6,710 nt of DNA from Clostridia bacterium (GTDB taxonomy: Bacteria > Bacillota > Clostridia > Oscillospirales > CAG-272): positions 1-6,710 of the forward strand of contig JAQXKW010000244.1 of the NCBI GenBank assembly GCA_029010655.1, given 5' to 3'. Positions 4,767 to 6,710 of the stretch are shown here, piece by piece. The notes below the pieces were generated by a model, which saw only the letters and a program-made list of their open reading frames with translations, was not told where the DNA came from and did not search any database. The position numbers and the translations under genes are program-made. How positions within the stretch are numbered: position 1 is the first letter of the stretch; every line of letters begins with the position of its first letter.

Positions 4767-6710
4767 TCTTTTGATTGTTATTTTAACGCTTTCGCCGTTA
4801 ATGTTCCATTCCTTGGAAACACCGTCGGCGGCGGCGTTTTCGTATGAAAGCGTGTCTGCAAGAACTGCCTTTGTAAATTCGCCGGAGTCCTTTTCAAGAA
4901 TTGCTTTCAGCTTCTCGCTGTTTTCAACGGTGACGGAAATATGGTCCGTTACATTGAAGTCTGCGTCCTTTCTCATGGTCTGTACCTTTGAAATAAGCTC
5001 TCTGATAAAGCCTTCTTCAATAAGATCATCGGTGAGAATGGTGCAGAGCGCCACGGTCAGTCCGTTATCTGCTACGGAGAACCAGCCTTCCTTCTGCTGT
5101 ACGTCGATAAGGAGATCCTCACGGGTAAGGGAAACGGTTTCGCCGTTTGCTTCAAAGGTCAGCGCTCCTGTTTCTTCAAGCTGTGCCATAGCGGCGTTTC
5201 CGTCAACATTGGAAAGATACTCTTTAATAGCACCCAGGTGCTTTCCGTATTTGGGACCTACGGTGCGAAGCTGTGGCTTGAAGCTGTAAGAGGAAATATG
5301 GGAAATATCTTCTGAGAATACAGCCCGCTTTACATTAAGCTCGTCTTCGATAATCTCTTTGTAGTAATCGCCCACCTTGCGGTCTGTTTTTACGCAGATT
5401 TCGGAGAGAGGCTGACGGTTCTTTATATTTGCGCCGTTTCTTGCGGCTCTGCCCAAAACTACTGCGCTGAGAATAAACTCCATGTCGTCCTCAAGCTGTT
5501 TGTCAATAAGCGCAACGCAAGCCTTGGGATAATCGCAGAAGTGAACGGAAATTGGAGCGGTGCTGTCAACCGTGCAGACGAGGTTTCTGTAAATATCCTC
5601 CGACATGAACGGAATCATGGGAGCCGCCGCCTTTGCAATAGTTACAAGGCAGGTGTAAAGGGTCATATAAGCGGCGATTTTGTCGTCGGTCATTTCCGAT
5701 ACCCAGAAACGCTCACGGGAGCGTCTTACATACCAGTTGGAAAGCTCGTCTACAAAGGAGGATAGGCATTTTGCCGCTTCGGGGATCTTATACGCCGCAA
5801 GATTTGCGTCCGTATCCTTTACGGTGGAGTTCAGACGGGAAAGGATAAATTTATCCATAACCGTCATATGCTCGGGCAAGAGCTGATGCTTGGTGGGGTC
5901 AAAATTATCGATATTTGCGTAAAGCACCCAGAATGCATAGGTATTCTGGAGAGTTCCCATAAACTTTCTTTGACCCTCCGTTACAGCCTTGTCGCTGAAG
6001 CGTGAGGGGAGCCACGGTGCGGAGTTGGTGTAGAAGTACCAACGGATAGCGTCCGCTCCGTGTGTTTCAAGGGCGGTGAAGGGATCCACGGCGTTGCCCT
6101 TTGATTTGGACATTTTCTGTCCGTCCTCGTCCTGAACAAGACCGAGCACGATTACGTTTTCAAAGGGAGCTTTGTCAAAGAGCAGAGTGGAAATTGCAAG
6201 CAGGGAATAGAACCAGCCTCTTGTCTGGTCAACCGCCTCGGAAATAAACTGTGCCGGGAACTGGGATTCAAAAATCTCTTTGTTCTCAAATGGATAGTGA
6301 TGCTGTGCAAAGGGCATGGAGCCGGAGTCAAACCAGCAGTCGATAACCTCGGGAACACGTTTCATTTCGCCGCCGCAGTCGGGACATTTAATAGTAACGG
6401 CGTCAATATAGGGGCGGTGAAGCTCTATTTCGTCAGGACAGTTGTCGGACATCTGCTTCAGCTCCTCAATACTGCCGATAGCATGCCGTTTTCCGCATGA
6501 GCACTCCCAAATATTGAGAGGAGTACCCCAGTAACGGTTACGGGATAGAGCCCAGTCCTGAACATTTTCAAGCCAGTCACCGAATCTGCCCTTGCCGATT
6601 GACTCGGGAATCCAGTTTATTGTGCTGTTGTTCTTTATAAGGTCCTCACGGACGGCGGTCATTTTGATATACCAGCTCTCACGTGCGTAATAAATAAGCG
6701 GTGTGGAGCA
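4764..6710 (-). CDS. ileS: Isoleucyl-tRNA synthetase, type 2, C-terminal 648 residues (partial at right edge)
   Basis: This cytoplasmic class I enzyme charges tRNA-Ile with isoleucine. The open frame continues to the window edge; the Met codon at 6660-6662 is internal, and upstream codons read STPLIYYARESWYIK, conserved IleRS sequence just after the editing domain. About 390-400 N-terminal residues, including the HIGH motif and most of the editing domain, should lie outside (inferred from family length near 1040). In visible-fragment numbering: LSRNRYWGTPLNIW near 55-68; a zinc site from C70-x-C72 and C109-x-x-C112; VPEVIDCWFDSGSMPFAQ near 119-136; KMSKS at 199-203 (nt 6102-6116); and the anticodon-binding domain with NWYVRRSRERFW at 325-336. 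The C-terminus ends in ITIKR with no Cys-rich zinc finger, unlike type-1 IleRS such as the E. coli enzyme. That points to the type-2 class, known for natural mupirocin tolerance. Any promoter or T-box leader would be to the right of the window. Confidence 0.96.
   Translation of the reverse strand, partial: CSTPLIYYARESWYIKMTAVREDLIKNNSTINWIPESIGKGRFGDWLENVQDWALSRNRYWGTPLNIWECSCGKRHAIGSIEELKQMSDNCPDEIELHRPYIDAVTIKCPDCGGEMKRVPEVIDCWFDSGSMPFAQHHYPFENKEIFESQFPAQFISEAVDQTRGWFYSLLAISTLLFDKAPFENVIVLGLVQDEDGQKMSKSKGNAVDPFTALETHGADAIRWYFYTNSAPWLPSRFSDKAVTEGQRKFMGTLQNTYAFWVLYANIDNFDPTKHQLLPEHMTVMDKFILSRLNSTVKDTDANLAAYKIPEAAKCLSSFVDELSNWYVRRSRERFWVSEMTDDKIAAYMTLYTCLVTIAKAAAPMIPFMSEDIYRNLVCTVDSTAPISVHFCDYPKACVALIDKQLEDDMEFILSAVVLGRAARNGANIKNRQPLSEICVKTDRKVGDYYKEIIEDELNVKRAVFSEDISHISSYSFKPQLRTVGPKYGKHLGAIKEYLSNVDGNAAMAQLEETGALTFEANGETVSLTREDLLIDVQQKEGWFSVADNGLTVALCTILTDDLIEEGFIRELISKVQTMRKDADFNVTDHISVTVENSEKLKAILEKDSGEFTKAVLADTLSYENAAADGVSKEWNINGESVKITIKR

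Noticed and set aside
4771..5289. A 172-codon plus-strand open frame opposite ileS with a Ser/Phe-rich product.
   Set aside because: It is antisense to conserved ileS codons, and its composition is what the reverse complement of Glu/Lys-rich coding sequence gives. No domain is visible.
5709..5724. A 6-bp hairpin with a 4-base loop inside ileS.
   Set aside because: It encodes the conserved RSRERF motif, has no T-tract, and stems of this length are expected by chance.
6660..6662. Met codon on the minus strand that could be taken as the start of a 632-residue protein.
   Set aside because: The open frame continues 16 codons to the window edge with conserved IleRS sequence (STPLIYYARESWYIK), so this Met is internal and the gene is partial.

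Overview
The window looks like housekeeping chromosome from a low-to-mid-GC Firmicute, probably a clostridial lineage (Oscillospirales-like). The reasons are AT-leaning codon use with frequent ATA and AGA/AGG, Shine-Dalgarno-type starts, tightly overlapping operon genes, S4-containing RluA paralogs with NRIDR/NRLDR catalytic motifs, a DUF3810 protein, and an isoleucyl-tRNA synthetase of the long type-2 class. No mobile element, CRISPR array, tRNA, rRNA or phage gene is visible. The taxonomic call is inference.

Layout. Positions 1-66 hold the last 21 codons and stop of upp (uracil phosphoribosyltransferase). A 34-bp gap (67-100) follows. It packs a GAAA-loop terminator hairpin and a near-consensus sigma-A promoter (TTGACG, 18 bp, TATAAT) directly against the next start codon. 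Positions 101-4743 form one plus-strand operon of four overlapping genes: an RluA-family pseudouridine synthase, an apolipoprotein N-acyltransferase (Lnt), a second RluA-family pseudouridine synthase, and a membrane-anchored DUF3810 protein with an HEMAH zinc-protease-like motif. The overlaps are 4, 20 and 4 nt, which suggests translational coupling throughout. The operon ends at a perfect palindrome (4741-4766) that also terminates the convergent minus-strand ileS. That gene fills the rest of the window and runs off its right edge, so about 648 C-terminal residues are visible.

How the genes relate. The two pseudouridine synthases modify uridines in structured RNA, most likely 23S rRNA. Lnt N-acylates lipoproteins at the membrane, and the DUF3810 protein is predicted to place a zinc-protease-like domain outside the membrane. 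The operon thus mixes ribosome maturation with envelope functions. IleS and Upp are neighbours without a clear functional link.

I found no wholly new system. The points most worth a second look are the terminator/promoter overlap that predicts a leaderless or nearly leaderless operon mRNA, the Lnt homolog with conservative changes at several positions known to be essential in E. coli, the uncharacterised DUF3810 protease-like protein coupled to these genes, a very stable UACG-loop hairpin inside lnt, and the palindrome whose two arms each carry a stop codon.
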